From positions 1 through 64,000 of the forward strand of contig SVGS01000019.1 of assembly GCA_015056205.1 (NCBI GenBank): a stretch of 64,000 bases of DNA, in the 5' to 3' direction. The notes under the pieces were generated by a model, which worked only from the letters and a program-made list of their open reading frames with translations, was not told the origin of the DNA and searched no databases. How positions within the stretch are numbered: the first letter of the stretch is position 1; every line of letters begins with the position of its first letter. Position numbers and translations under genes: made by a program. Positions 36,374-45,822 of this stretch are shown in pieces. This DNA is from Clostridiales bacterium (GTDB lineage Bacteria > Bacillota > Clostridia > Christensenellales > Aristaeellaceae).

Positions 36374-37603
36374 ATGAATCATCTCGGTCACCGACAGGCA
36401 GAAGCCCGGCTTCGCATTCTCAGACCGGACGGCACCCCGGCCGCCGGCCAGACGATTCAGATCGATCAGGTCTCCCATCAGTTTCTTTTCGGCTGCGGGG
36501 CTTTTGACGCCGTCGAAATGATGAGAACGCAGGATGAGGAACGCAAAACCTTTCTGGCGGAGCGGCTGCGGAAATGGCTGGCTTTGTTTAATTACGGAAC
36601 GCTGCCGTTCTACTGGGGACGGTATGAACCGGTCGAGGGAAAGACTGCCTATTGTGAAACGATGGCCGCCGCGAAATGGCTGCGTGAGCAGGGGGTTCAG
36701 GTGAAGGGGCACCCGCTGTGCTGGCATACGGTCTGCGCGCCGTGGCTGATGCAGTATTCCAATCAGGAAATTCTCCGCCGCCAGCTGGAGCGGATCCACA
36801 GGGATGTGACCGCTTTCCGGGGCGTGATCGATCTTTGGGATGTGATTAACGAAGTGGTCATCATGCCGGTGTTTGACAAATATGAAAATGCCGTTACCCG
36901 GATCTGCAATGAGATCGGCCCCGTCCGCCTGGTGCGGGAAGTGTTTGACGCCGCGAGGGAAAGCAATCCGGAAGCGACTCTGCTGATCAATGATTTCAAT
37001 ACCAGTCCGGCCTATGAGCATCTGCTGGAGGAGCTGCTGGAAGCGGGCGTGCCCATCGGGGCGATCGGGATTCAGAGCCATCAGCATCAGGGGTACTGGG
37101 GGCTGGAAAAGCTGAATGATGTGCTGTCCCGCTTCTCCCGCTTCGGCCTGCCGATTCATTTTACGGAAAACACCCTGATTTCCGGAGAGATTATGCCGGC
37201 TTATATTGAAGATCTGAACGACTGGCAGGTCGCGTCCTGGCCCAGCACCCCGGAGGGGGAGGAACGGCAGGCGAGGGAAATCACGGAAATGTATTCCGTT
37301 CTGTTTGCCCATCCGCTGGTGGAAGCGATTACCACCTGGGACTTCAATGACGGCTGCTGGCTGAAGGCTCCCTCCGGCTTTGTACGGGAGGATAACAGCG
37401 AGAAGCCGTCCTATACCGCGCTGAAAAAGCTGATTCACGAAGACTGGGAAACGCACGCCATGCTGACGGCGGATGCGGAAGGCCGGATTTCCTTTACGGG
37501 CTATCGAGGCGGGTACCGGGTGCATTCACCGCAGGGAAGCGCGGAGTTTGTTCTCCGGGGCAATCTGGAAGAAACGGTGAAGCTGTCCGGAGAAAAGAAC
37601 TGA
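36374..37603 (+). CDS. GH10 endo-1,4-beta-xylanase-like enzyme, intracellular
   Basis: 409 aa, TIM-barrel xylanase family. Acid/base Glu160 is in LWDVINE and nucleophile Glu265 in HFTENT (usually TELD), with HPLCWHT near 113, NDFNT near 206 and WDFNDGCWLKAPSG near the barrel end. A short N-terminal beta segment (1-40) precedes the barrel and about 45 extra residues follow it. No signal peptide, so it should act on imported xylo-oligosaccharides. Start chosen at ATG 36374 behind GAGGAAAC; an upstream in-frame ATG overlaps the promoter region. Confidence 0.88.
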   Translation: MNHLGHRQAEARLRILRPDGTPAAGQTIQIDQVSHQFLFGCGAFDAVEMMRTQDEERKTFLAERLRKWLALFNYGTLPFYWGRYEPVEGKTAYCETMAAAKWLREQGVQVKGHPLCWHTVCAPWLMQYSNQEILRRQLERIHRDVTAFRGVIDLWDVINEVVIMPVFDKYENAVTRICNEIGPVRLVREVFDAARESNPEATLLINDFNTSPAYEHLLEELLEAGVPIGAIGIQSHQHQGYWGLEKLNDVLSRFSRFGLPIHFTENTLISGEIMPAYIEDLNDWQVASWPSTPEGEERQAREITEMYSVLFAHPLVEAITTWDFNDGCWLKAPSGFVREDNSEKPSYTALKKLIHEDWETHAMLTADAEGRISFTGYRGGYRVHSPQGSAEFVLRGNLEETVKLSGEKN

Positions 37604-37628
37604 AAAAGCGGCCCGGGACGGATCCCGG
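37604..37628 (-). terminator. Intrinsic terminator of the GH31 gene
   Basis: On the minus strand, stem CCGGGA/TCCCGG with G+C-rich flanks followed by CTTTTT, between the convergent GH10 and GH31 genes. Confidence 0.55.
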
Positions 37629-37688
37629 ACCGGCGGAAAACGCATGAAAACCGATGGGCGCGGGACGGCAGGGCGCGCGGGAAAACCA

Positions 37689-39761
37689 TCAGGAATCCTG
37701 ATAGATCACCAGATCCGCGCCGTCCCGGATCATCACCGGAATGATATGAATCGGGGCGGGGACGATGACAGTCTGTCCGCCCCGGTATTCTTTTCCGGTA
37801 TAGGCGTCCTTCCAGACGGAACCGCCGGGAAGATAAACCGGCCTTTCCGTTACGCCGGGTTCCATCACCGGAGATACCAGCAGATCCGGGCCGAACATAT
37901 AACTGTCTTCAACCTGCGCGGCGGAGGGATCCTTCGGAAAATCATAGTAGAGCGGCCGCATGACCGGGGCTCCCGTTTCATGCGCGTCCTTCATCAGACG
38001 GCGTATATAGGGGCGCAGCCTCTCCCGGATGAAGAGATACCGGCTGAGAATCGGCGTGTTCTCCTCCCCGAAGCTCCAGACCTCGTTATCCTGACCCGAA
38101 CTCATCTGGCGGACGCCGTTCCGGTATTCCTGCTCTCTTTCGTACCAGGGAGAGCGCTCTCCGTGCATCCGGAAGACCGGGAGAAAGCATCCCCACGCGA
38201 ACCAGCGGACCAGCAGCTCCCGGAAGGCGGGATCCCGGTTATTGCCGCCCATAAAGCCGCCCAGATCGCAGGTCCACCAGGGGATTCCGGCCATGCCCAT
38301 GGATAACCCGGCCTGCAGCTGCTCCTTCATGGCCCGGAAGGAGGAACAGATGTCTCCGGACCAGGTCAGCGCCGCGTACTTCTGGCTTCCGGCCCAGGCG
38401 CAGCGGATCAGGGAAAGAATATCCTTTTCGCCTTCGGAACGGAGGCCGTCATAAAAGCCTTTGACATATCCCACAGGATAAACATTGGCGCACTGCAGGG
38501 CGGGACCTTCCCAGTAACGGTAATTATCAAATTCATAATCTCCGTATTCCGGCTCGGCTTCATCGAGCCAGAAGCAGCGAATCCCCTTTGTATAGTAATT
38601 CTGACGGCATTTCTCCCAGACGAATTTCTGGGTTCCGGGATGGGTTGCGTCAAAATAGACGGCGGCTCCCATCCAGGTGGAGACATCATTTCCCCGGTCC
38701 GTCCGGACCAGGTATCCGCGGTCCGCCATTTCCGGATAGTTTTCGCTCTTTTCATCCACGGTGGGCCAGACGGAGACCACGGTCTCAATTCCCATGGATT
38801 TCAGTTCCCGGACCATCGCCTCAGGATCCGGCCAGTCCAGCGGTTCAAATCTGAAGTCTCCCTGCCGGGTCCAGTGAAAGAAATCGACAACGATTGCATC
38901 CATCGGAAGGCCTCTGCGTTTATGCTCCCGGGCCACCTTCAGCAGCTCGTCCTGCGTACGGTATCTCAGCTTGCATTGCCAGTATCCCAAACCGTATTCC
39001 GGCATCATGGGAGTCCGGCCGGCCGCGGCGGAGTAATGCTCCTCAATTTCAGCCGGCGTATCCCCGCAGGTCACATAATAATCCAGCTTCCGGGTGGAAC
39101 GGGCGGTCCATTCCGTCCGGTTTTCCCCGAAGACCACCTGACCGACCGCCGGATTATTCCACAGGAAGCCATATCCCCGGCTGCTGACGAAAAAAGGAAC
39201 GCTGGCCTGGGAATTCCGGTGACACAGTTCCAGAATCGACCCCTTCTTGTCCAGACGCTGATCCTGATACTGGCCCATGCCAAAGATCTTTTCTTCCGGA
39301 AAAGCTTCAAACCGGGCTGTCAGAGCGTAATCCGACGTTCCCGGAACCGGCTTCAGCACCCGGGCGGATATCCGCAGGGAAGTGGAATACCGGTTCAGGC
39401 GGTTCCTGTTTCTCCAGTATTCCTCTGTCAGCAGTTCTCCCTTCTGATTGAAGAAACTGAGCCAGCCCTCCGGGGATACGCGGACGGTCAGCTTTCCGTT
39501 GGTCCAGGTAATCCGGGTTCCTGTCTGATGATATTTTGCCCATTCTTCTCCCCGGTACCAGGGATCTGTCGTGTCCACTTCCTCAAAATGGATTTCCGGC
39601 CGGATTTCCTCAACCGGCTCCGTCAGCGCCCAGTCATGCGCGTCCATCTCCGCCTCGCAGGTCATCCGGATCCGGACGCTGTCCTTTCCCCAGGGGTCCA
39701 TCCACAGCTGACTGTTTCCGGCCAGAATCAGGAGCCTGTTTCCCACCTGCTCAAAACGCAT
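37689..39761 (-). CDS. GH31 alpha-xylosidase-like enzyme
   Basis: 690-aa retaining alpha-glycosidase. Nucleophile Asp400 is in CFWLDEAEPE and acid/base Asp470 in TWSGDI; upstream substrate-site motifs are YGLGYWQCKLRY near 256 and VVDFFHW near 291. The EAEPE context and WQCKLRY fit YicI/XylS-type alpha-xylosidases, which release xylose from xyloglucan oligosaccharides; alpha-glucosidase remains possible. No signal peptide. It lies 46 bp after mntP on the same strand and may be cotranscribed with it. Confidence 0.88.
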   Translation of the reverse strand: MRFEQVGNRLLILAGNSQLWMDPWGKDSVRIRMTCEAEMDAHDWALTEPVEEIRPEIHFEEVDTTDPWYRGEEWAKYHQTGTRITWTNGKLTVRVSPEGWLSFFNQKGELLTEEYWRNRNRLNRYSTSLRISARVLKPVPGTSDYALTARFEAFPEEKIFGMGQYQDQRLDKKGSILELCHRNSQASVPFFVSSRGYGFLWNNPAVGQVVFGENRTEWTARSTRKLDYYVTCGDTPAEIEEHYSAAAGRTPMMPEYGLGYWQCKLRYRTQDELLKVAREHKRRGLPMDAIVVDFFHWTRQGDFRFEPLDWPDPEAMVRELKSMGIETVVSVWPTVDEKSENYPEMADRGYLVRTDRGNDVSTWMGAAVYFDATHPGTQKFVWEKCRQNYYTKGIRCFWLDEAEPEYGDYEFDNYRYWEGPALQCANVYPVGYVKGFYDGLRSEGEKDILSLIRCAWAGSQKYAALTWSGDICSSFRAMKEQLQAGLSMGMAGIPWWTCDLGGFMGGNNRDPAFRELLVRWFAWGCFLPVFRMHGERSPWYEREQEYRNGVRQMSSGQDNEVWSFGEENTPILSRYLFIRERLRPYIRRLMKDAHETGAPVMRPLYYDFPKDPSAAQVEDSYMFGPDLLVSPVMEPGVTERPVYLPGGSVWKDAYTGKEYRGGQTVIVPAPIHIIPVMIRDGADLVIYQDS

Positions 39762-39807
39762 ATTGTCACCCTCCCTGTATTGTCAGGCAGCAGATCGCTG
39801 ATTGCGG

Positions 39808-40398
39808 TCAGCGCCCCGAAAGTCCGGTAATGAAAATCTCCAGCCCGATTCCGATCAGGATCAGACCGCCGAGAATGGCGGCTTTCCCCGCAAGGCGGGT
39901 GCCGAAATGCTGCCCGATGCGCAGTCCGAAAAAGCAGAGGATGAAGGTAACCCCGGCAATGATGAGGCTGGCGGACAAGGCCCGGAGCACAGGGTATTCC
40001 GCGATGGTGAAACCGACCGACAGCGCATCGATCGATGTCGCGATCCCCTGAACCAGCAGGGTACCGGGCTTCAGAATGACGTCTTCCTGCTCCGGGCCGC
40101 CTCCCCGAATGCCGTCGAGCAGCATTTTCCCTCCGATAAACAAAAGCAGGATCAGGGCGATCCAGGGGATGGCGGGCTGAACCGCAACGAAGGTTTCCGC
40201 GATGCTGTGGACGCAGAACCAGCCGATCATGGGCATCAGGAACTGGAAGGCGGCGAAAGTGAACGGGATGGCCAGCCGCATTCCGCGGGACAGCTTCGGC
40301 GCGTTCAGCCCATTGGCCAGCGATACGGAAAAGGCATCCATGGCCAGGCCGACGCCGAGCAGAATACTGTTCAGGACAAAGGAAAAAAGTGAGCCCAT
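39808..40398 (-). CDS. mntP: Putative manganese efflux pump MntP
   Basis: 196-aa membrane protein with six predicted helices. The family motifs are present: VGLAMDAFSVSLANGL near residue 15 and the internal repeat IATSIDALSVGFT near 120, each with the conserved aspartate. MntP exports Mn2+. I looked for a yybP-ykoY manganese riboswitch in the 280-bp upstream gap and did not find its conserved core. Confidence 0.9.
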   Translation of the reverse strand: MGSLFSFVLNSILLGVGLAMDAFSVSLANGLNAPKLSRGMRLAIPFTFAAFQFLMPMIGWFCVHSIAETFVAVQPAIPWIALILLLFIGGKMLLDGIRGGGPEQEDVILKPGTLLVQGIATSIDALSVGFTIAEYPVLRALSASLIIAGVTFILCFFGLRIGQHFGTRLAGKAAILGGLILIGIGLEIFITGLSGR

Positions 40399-40600
40399 CG
40401 GATTCTCCCAACTCAGCGAAGGCCGGCGGTCCCCCCGGGGCGATGAAGGAAAAAGGACTTCCGGCCGTGCAGTGATACAGATTTCATTCTATCATAGTTT
40501 TTCGTGAAATGGTACGGTTATACGCAGTGAAGAACGGGAAAACCTGACCGAAAAGCCGGAGAAGCGGTCAGGAACGGCGATTCGGAAACGAAAGAAAGAA

Positions 40601-40629
40601 TTTACAATTTGGCCTGACTGTAGTAAAAT
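40601..40629 (+). promoter_or_regulatory. Sigma-A promoter for GGDEF gene
   Basis: TTTACA, 17-bp spacer, TAAAAT; leader about 42 bases. Confidence 0.65.
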
Positions 40630-40677
40630 GTCGAAAGTTATTGGCTGAACAGAGAATACCCGGAGGCGACCTGATCC

Positions 40678-42063
40678 ATGAAACACCTCGTTCAGATCAA
40701 ACAGGAAGGCATCTCACTGAAAAAAATGACCTGGGTTATGCTGGGTGTATCGGTGATCATTGCGCTGATGCTTCTGTTCGCGGTGACCGGAGCCTTCCGC
40801 AGTTTCCGGCAGATGGAAAAACTGACAGACAACTATATTATGCTTCAGGACGCGACGACGGAGCTGATGGGGGCTTCGGATCTGCTGACAGAAGAAGCCC
40901 AGTGCTATACGGTGATCGGAACCCGGAACCATCTGGAGAATTATTTTAACGAAGCGGAAAACGAGCGCCGCAGGGAGCATGCCATCGCCACAATGGAAGC
41001 GGAGATGCCGGATTCGGCCGCGCTGCAGGATCTGATGAAAGCCATGAACGAATCCGTCGCGCTGATGGACCGGGAATACTATGCGATGCGCCTCGTTCTG
41101 GAAGCCCAGGGGGATTCCGATATCCCGGCGCCGATCCGGGAACTGCAGCTGAAAGCGGAAGATCAGGCGCTTTCTCCGGAGAAAAAGACAGAGCTGGCTC
41201 AGCAGATGATGCATGACGAGGAATACTATGAGCAGAAGAACCGGATCCGCTCCAATCTGACCGCCTGCGTGGGGGACCTGAAAAGCAGCGTTCACGGCGA
41301 ACAGAAGAGAATGGAAGAACAGACCGGACACAAAATGATCCTGGTTTCCGCCCTGATCATTCTGCAGACGCTGGCGGTGTTCCTGATGCTCTGGATGATC
41401 ACCCGCCTCGGCCTGAATCCTGTGCTTCGGGCGGTGGATCATATCCGGAAGGATCAGAAAATCCCGATTGTCGGCGCATCCGAATTCCGCTATCTGGCCG
41501 GCACCTATAACATGATGTACAACGCGTACAAAAAGAGCATTGAAAAGCTGAATTTCAAGGCTTCCCATGATGAACTGACCGGAGTCTACAACCGGGCCGG
41601 ATATGATCTGATCATATCCAGCCTGGATCTCAGCTCTTCAGCCATGATGGTGCTTGACGCGGACATGTTCAAATCGGTCAACGATACCTATGGCCATGAG
41701 ACCGGGGATCAGATTCTGAAGAAGATCGCCGCGACGCTGAAAAAGAATTTTCGTTCCGACGACTATATCTGCCGGATCGGCGGGGATGAGTTTGTCGTTC
41801 TGATGGTGCATGTGAGCAGGGAAATGGCCGGACTGATCGAGCGTAAAGTGGTGCAGGTGAATCAGGATCTGGCGGAAACATCCGACGGGCTGCCGTCCAT
41901 CTCCCTGAGCGCCGGGGTTGCCTTCGGAACGAAGGATTCGAATCCCGTGACGATGTTCCGTCAGGTGGATACCGCTCTGTATTATGTCAAGGATCACGGG
42001 CGTAACAGCTGCTGCTTCTATTCGGACAGACTGAAAAGCAAAGAGCTCGTTTCCGCGGGCTGA
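40678..42063 (+). CDS. Membrane diguanylate cyclase (GGDEF)
   Basis: 461 aa. TM1 lies at about 18-40, an extracytoplasmic helical sensor region at about 41-220 and TM2 at about 222-243, then a HAMP-like linker. The GGDEF domain covers about 295-455: [30 protein letters not shown] and an intact RIGGDEF near 365. It should make c-di-GMP. There is no RxxD inhibitory site at the expected place before GGDEF ([10 protein letters not shown]). The sensor part is all helical, like four-helix-bundle sensors. Confidence 0.88.
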   Translation: MKHLVQIKQEGISLKKMTWVMLGVSVIIALMLLFAVTGAFRSFRQMEKLTDNYIMLQDATTELMGASDLLTEEAQCYTVIGTRNHLENYFNEAENERRREHAIATMEAEMPDSAALQDLMKAMNESVALMDREYYAMRLVLEAQGDSDIPAPIRELQLKAEDQALSPEKKTELAQQMMHDEEYYEQKNRIRSNLTACVGDLKSSVHGEQKRMEEQTGHKMILVSALIILQTLAVFLMLWMITRLGLNPVLRAVDHIRKDQKIPIVGASEFRYLAGTYNMMYNAYKKSIEKLNFKASHDELTGVYNRAGYDLIISSLDLSSSAMMVLDADMFKSVNDTYGHETGDQILKKIAATLKKNFRSDDYICRIGGDEFVVLMVHVSREMAGLIERKVVQVNQDLAETSDGLPSISLSAGVAFGTKDSNPVTMFRQVDTALYYVKDHGRNSCCFYSDRLKSKELVSAG

Positions 42064-42116
42064 TCCCCGGAAACGCCGGAAAAACACGCAGGCAGCCGGA
42101 AAAGGAGGAAAGACGG

Positions 42117-43220
42117 ATGCCTTTTGAGATCGTACGGAATGACATTACCCGGATGAAAGTGGATGCGATCGTCAACGCCGCCAACCGCAGCCTCCTGGGC
42201 GGCGGAGGCGTGGACGGAGCCATTCACGCGGCGGCCGGTCCGGAGCTGCTGGAGGAATGCCGGCGCCTGAACGGCTGCGAAACCGGGGACGCGAAAATCA
42301 CCGGAGGCTACCGCCTTCCGGCCAGGTATGTGATTCATACGGTGGGGCCTGTCTGGCAGGGCGGAGGATACCGTGAACGGGAGCTGCTTTCCTCCTGCTA
42401 TACCCGCTCGCTGGAGCTGGCGGCGGAAAAAAATCTGGAATCTGTGGCCTTTCCCCTGATTTCGGCGGGCGCTTACGGCTATCCGAAGGAGGAGGCCATG
42501 GAGGTCGCCGTGGAAGCGATCACCCGGTTTCTGCTGCTTCATGATCTCACGGTTTATCTGGTGGTCTTCGGCCGGCAGGCGTTTTTTACCGGGAAGAAGC
42601 TGTTCCGGGACGTCCGGGAATATATCGACGACTGCTATGTGTCCGAACATTTCAGCCCGAACAGGGAGTTTGCCCGAAAGAACCTGTGGCGGGGGGACGT
42701 CTTCCGGGCTCAGGAACTGGATAAGGAATACCGGGCCGCGGCGCCGAAGGATGCGGCTCCCGCTCCGGATGAATGGTCCGTTCCGGAGGAGATCCTGGAA
42801 GCTCCGAAACGGAAATCAGCCGCCCGCAATCCGCTGCAGGATTTGAAAAAACTGGTAAAACAGACGGATGAGGGTTTTTCCCAGGCGCTGCTCCGAATGA
42901 TTGATGAACGGGGAATGACGGACGCTCAATGCTACAAGAAGGCGAATGTGGACCGCAGGCTTTTCAGCAAGATCCGGTCCGATCCGGAATACCGGCCAAG
43001 CAAGCCGACGGTGTTCGCCTTCGTCATGGCGCTGGAATTGAGCCTGCCTGAAGCGGAGGAAATCCTGCGGAAAGCGGGATTTGCGCTGACCCGCAGCAGC
43101 AGGATGGATCTGGTGATTGAATACTGTATCAGCCACCGTATTTATGATGTGCTGCAGATCAACGAAGTGCTGTATGAGCTGGATCTGCCGCTGCTGGGCA
43201 ACAGCAGCAATGTCGCCTGA
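42117..43220 (+). CDS. Macro-domain protein with C-terminal HTH-like domain
   Basis: 367 aa. Residues 1-175 form a macro domain (ADP-ribose or O-acetyl-ADP-ribose binding/hydrolysis) with [22 protein letters not shown] near 15-37, [22 protein letters not shown], and [12 protein letters not shown] near 120. A charged linker follows. Residues about 245-345 look like an XRE-type helix-turn-helix module ([16 protein letters not shown], then FSKIRSDP, then [20 protein letters not shown]). The pairing suggests ADP-ribose-linked regulation rather than simple housekeeping. The next gene encodes a VWA protein after a 91-bp structured gap. Confidence 0.82.
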   Translation: MPFEIVRNDITRMKVDAIVNAANRSLLGGGGVDGAIHAAAGPELLEECRRLNGCETGDAKITGGYRLPARYVIHTVGPVWQGGGYRERELLSSCYTRSLELAAEKNLESVAFPLISAGAYGYPKEEAMEVAVEAITRFLLLHDLTVYLVVFGRQAFFTGKKLFRDVREYIDDCYVSEHFSPNREFARKNLWRGDVFRAQELDKEYRAAAPKDAAPAPDEWSVPEEILEAPKRKSAARNPLQDLKKLVKQTDEGFSQALLRMIDERGMTDAQCYKKANVDRRLFSKIRSDPEYRPSKPTVFAFVMALELSLPEAEEILRKAGFALTRSSRMDLVIEYCISHRIYDVLQINEVLYELDLPLLGNSSNVA

Positions 43221-43233
43221 CGGGCGACCGCTG

Positions 43234-43309
43234 AAAGCCTGTTTTCCGGTATTCTGAGGATGACAGAAGCGGAAACGCTTCTGAATCAGAAGATCGGGAG
43301 GCAGGCTTT
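43234..43309 (+). promoter_or_regulatory. Structured leader of the VWA gene
   Basis: AAAGCCTG (43234-43241) pairs with CAGGCTTT (43302-43309), enclosing an inner 8-bp stem CAGAAGCG/CGCTTCTG with a GAAA tetraloop (43264-43283). The 3' arm abuts the start codon at 43312 and runs into TTTTT, so the structure could act as terminator or translation block. Confidence 0.45.
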
Positions 43310-43311
43310 TT

Positions 43312-43965
43312 ATGAAAAAGAATCTGACGGAAATGGTGTTTATTCTGGATCGAAGCGGATCCATGCACGGACTGGAGGAGGATACCATCGGCGGCTTTAA
43401 CAGCATGATTGAGCGCCAGAAGCAGGAAGAGGGGGAGGCGCTGGTATCCACGGTGCTGTTTTCCAATGAAAGCAAGGTGCTTTACGACCGGCTGGATGTT
43501 CAGAAGGTGGAGCCCATGACTTCAGCGCAGTACAGCGTGAACGGCTGCACCGCCCTGATCGACGCGATCGGGCAGGCGATCCATCATATCGGCAACGTGC
43601 ACAAGTACGCCCGGGAGGAGGACCGGCCGGAGCATACCATCTTCATCATCACCACCGACGGAATGGAGAATGCCAGCCACAGATACAGCAGCGACGAAGT
43701 GAAAAAAATGGTGGAACGCCAGAAAAGCCGGTATGGCTGGGAGTTTCTTTTCCTGGGGGCGAATATTGACGCCGTGGAGAGCGCGCGGAAGATCGGGATC
43801 GCGGAGAACCGGGCGGTCCGGTATCATAACGACTCCCGGGGCATTGCCCTGAACTATGAGGCCGTCAGCAAGACCGTGCGCTGTATGCGGTCCAGCGAAC
43901 CGATCGCGGACGGCTGGAAGGATGCAATCGAGGAGGATTACCGGTCCAGAAAGGCGAACCGCTGA
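43312..43965 (+). CDS. VWA-domain protein (TerY/YegL-like)
   Basis: 217 aa, almost entirely one von Willebrand factor A domain. The MIDAS metal site is complete: DRSGSM at 13-18, the threonine in NGCTALIDAI near 81 and an aspartate in ITTDGMEN near 113. No signal peptide or membrane helix, so it is cytoplasmic. Such small VWA proteins (TerY/YegL group) occur with kinases, phosphatases or macro-domain proteins in stress- or defence-linked clusters. Here the neighbour is the macro-HTH gene, transcribed in the same direction. Confidence 0.85.
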   Translation: MKKNLTEMVFILDRSGSMHGLEEDTIGGFNSMIERQKQEEGEALVSTVLFSNESKVLYDRLDVQKVEPMTSAQYSVNGCTALIDAIGQAIHHIGNVHKYAREEDRPEHTIFIITTDGMENASHRYSSDEVKKMVERQKSRYGWEFLFLGANIDAVESARKIGIAENRAVRYHNDSRGIALNYEAVSKTVRCMRSSEPIADGWKDAIEEDYRSRKANR

Positions 43966-44002
43966 ACCGAAAGAGGCGCATCGCCGAACCGGAAAGACAT
44001 AT

Positions 44003-45637
44003 TTATTTCGGGCAGTTCATCAGGGAGAGAACCAGCCGGGCGATCCGTACGGCTCCGGACAGGCTCAGGTGACTGTTATCCTCCAGTCCATCCGGATAGT
44101 TGGGATGGCCGGCCGGAACATGGCAATAGATCTCCCGGGAACCCTGAGGCCCTGCCTGCTCCACGAGGGAGGCGGTTGCCTGCTCCAGGTCGATCAGAGG
44201 AATGCCGCGTTCTTTCGCAAGCCTGCGGATGGCGTCCGGATAAGGTCCGTGCGTAGGGATCAGGCGGCCGGATTCGTCAAACAGACGCCGGACCACCGGA
44301 GTGAGCAGGACCGGAAAAGCGCCGTGCTCCAGAGCTGTATCGATAAAGCGGTTCAGATTCTCCGGGAAGGAGCTGCCGGGGGCGGTGTAGCGGGAAGGAT
44401 CCTCCTGCTTTTCATCATTATGGCTGAAACCGATCAGCACCCGGTCGCCCCCGCGAAGACAGAGAGCGACGCGCTCCAGACGGCCTTCGTCCATGAAGCT
44501 TTTCGTAGAACGGCCGCAGACGGCTTCGTTCCCGATATACACGTTTTCGGAGATCAAGGGGCGGAGCACCTGGCCCCAGCCGGTCATCGGAGCATTTTCA
44601 GGGGGATAATCCGCCATAATGGAATCCCCGCAAAGGAACCAGGTCGGGGTCCGCCGGTCCGGCTGCCAGCCGTCGGCGCCGCCCAGTACCTGGGGCAGCG
44701 TGATCAGGAGAGCTTCCTCATCCGTCAGGCGCTTCTGAGACGGATGGCGGGTACTCTGATCCGCCCGGGCTCCGGAAGTATGCCATTCGGCATAGCGGTC
44801 CGTAACCACCCGGACGGTATCCCAGTCGCAGAAGCCCTGGGGCGCAACATGCTCATCCATCTCGCATTCGAGGAAAACGGTACGGGCGAACCGCCTCCAG
44901 GGGCGGCCAAGGAAGCCTTCCCCGGGCCGGCATTCCCCGGTGAGGTGGCAGTGATGAAAGACAAAGCCAAAGGGCTGGTCCCGGTTGGTGTTGGCAGCGG
45001 TGTAGAATCCGCCTCGCGCGTTCATAAACAGGGTGCAGCGTTCGAACCAGCAGCGGTAGGATCCGAAAATAAAATCCACATCGCCCTGAATATAGCAGTC
45101 TTCAAAATACTGGCGGCTGAAGGTCAGCGGGCCGCCCTCGACCCGGATGGATTCTTCGGCACGGCCCCGGCGGGGAAGGATATCCTCGAGGGTATTCGGC
45201 AGGCGGACCGGACCGCAGAAAAGCGTATCCTGATGAGCAATGAAGCTGCAGCCACGCCAGATTCCCCGATCCCCGGCGGCGTAAACCGCCACGGCCTGGC
45301 CAACCTCTCTGCCGTCGCCCGCGTCGTTGCGGACCGTCAGGTTTTCCACCTCAATATTGTGCCCTGTGGTGGTGAGCGTGGCGGAAAGGAAGGTTCCCTT
45401 TACGGTTCCGTCCTCATACTGATCCTGGGCGCAGCCGTTCCAGGTGATGACCGTACGGTCCCGGTCCTCTCCGAGGAGCCGGACATGATCCCGGTGAATG
45501 ACGACCTTTTCCCGGTATTCACCGGAGCGGAGGAGAATAACGGACGGACTCGCGCCGGGAGCTTCCGGCAGAGCATCGACAGCGGCCTGCAGGGAAGTGT
45601 AGTCACCGGTTCCGTCTTTCGCAACAACAATGATCAT
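44003..45637 (-). CDS. Fused pectin methylesterase (CE8) and SGNH acetylesterase (CE12)
   Basis: 544 aa, two enzymes in one chain. Residues about 1-310 form a right-handed beta-helix pectinesterase with catalytic aspartates in HQDTLF (Asp137) and GDVDFIFG (Asp188) and LGRPW with Arg245. Residues about 330-544 form an SGNH esterase of rhamnogalacturonan-acetylesterase type: GDSIMADY (Ser339), GFSHND and a C-terminal DNSHLS that supplies Asp and His. It should remove methyl and acetyl esters from pectin fragments. No signal peptide, so it acts in the cytoplasm on imported oligomers. Confidence 0.88.
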   Translation of the reverse strand: MIIVVAKDGTGDYTSLQAAVDALPEAPGASPSVILLRSGEYREKVVIHRDHVRLLGEDRDRTVITWNGCAQDQYEDGTVKGTFLSATLTTTGHNIEVENLTVRNDAGDGREVGQAVAVYAAGDRGIWRGCSFIAHQDTLFCGPVRLPNTLEDILPRRGRAEESIRVEGGPLTFSRQYFEDCYIQGDVDFIFGSYRCWFERCTLFMNARGGFYTAANTNRDQPFGFVFHHCHLTGECRPGEGFLGRPWRRFARTVFLECEMDEHVAPQGFCDWDTVRVVTDRYAEWHTSGARADQSTRHPSQKRLTDEEALLITLPQVLGGADGWQPDRRTPTWFLCGDSIMADYPPENAPMTGWGQVLRPLISENVYIGNEAVCGRSTKSFMDEGRLERVALCLRGGDRVLIGFSHNDEKQEDPSRYTAPGSSFPENLNRFIDTALEHGAFPVLLTPVVRRLFDESGRLIPTHGPYPDAIRRLAKERGIPLIDLEQATASLVEQAGPQGSREIYCHVPAGHPNYPDGLEDNSHLSLSGAVRIARLVLSLMNCPK

Positions 45638-45689
45638 GGCAGATCCTTTCCCGGCCTCCTTCGGAGGCGAACTGGTTTTGAACGGATCT

Positions 45690-45718
45690 ATTGTACAATG
45701 GAATCAGCTGCCTGGCAA
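45690..45718 (-). promoter_or_regulatory. Sigma-A promoter for the CE8-CE12 gene
   Basis: On the minus strand, TTGCCA, 17-bp spacer, TACAAT. The -10 overlaps the palindrome TTGTACAA. Confidence 0.7.
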
Positions 45719-45766
45719 TCCGGTTTATTCCGGCATGGAAACCGAAAACCCGTATCTTGACGGATA

Positions 45767-45775
45767 TGGTATACT
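45767..45775 (+). promoter_or_regulatory. Extended -10 promoter for MBL-fold gene
   Basis: TGGTATACT about 48 bases before the ATG at 45823; no convincing -35. Confidence 0.5.
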
Positions 45776-45822
45776 GTTTGGGATCGATGGAAGAAACGGT
45801 AAGAATCTGAAAGGAACGGAAA

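Noticed and set aside
40399-40677. Possible manganese (yybP-ykoY) riboswitch before mntP
   Set aside because: The conserved core sequences of that riboswitch are not present on the minus strand in this gap.
43856-45760. Plus-strand frame of 634 codons opposite the CE8-CE12 gene
   Set aside because: Shadow; the minus-strand protein has all catalytic motifs of two esterase families.
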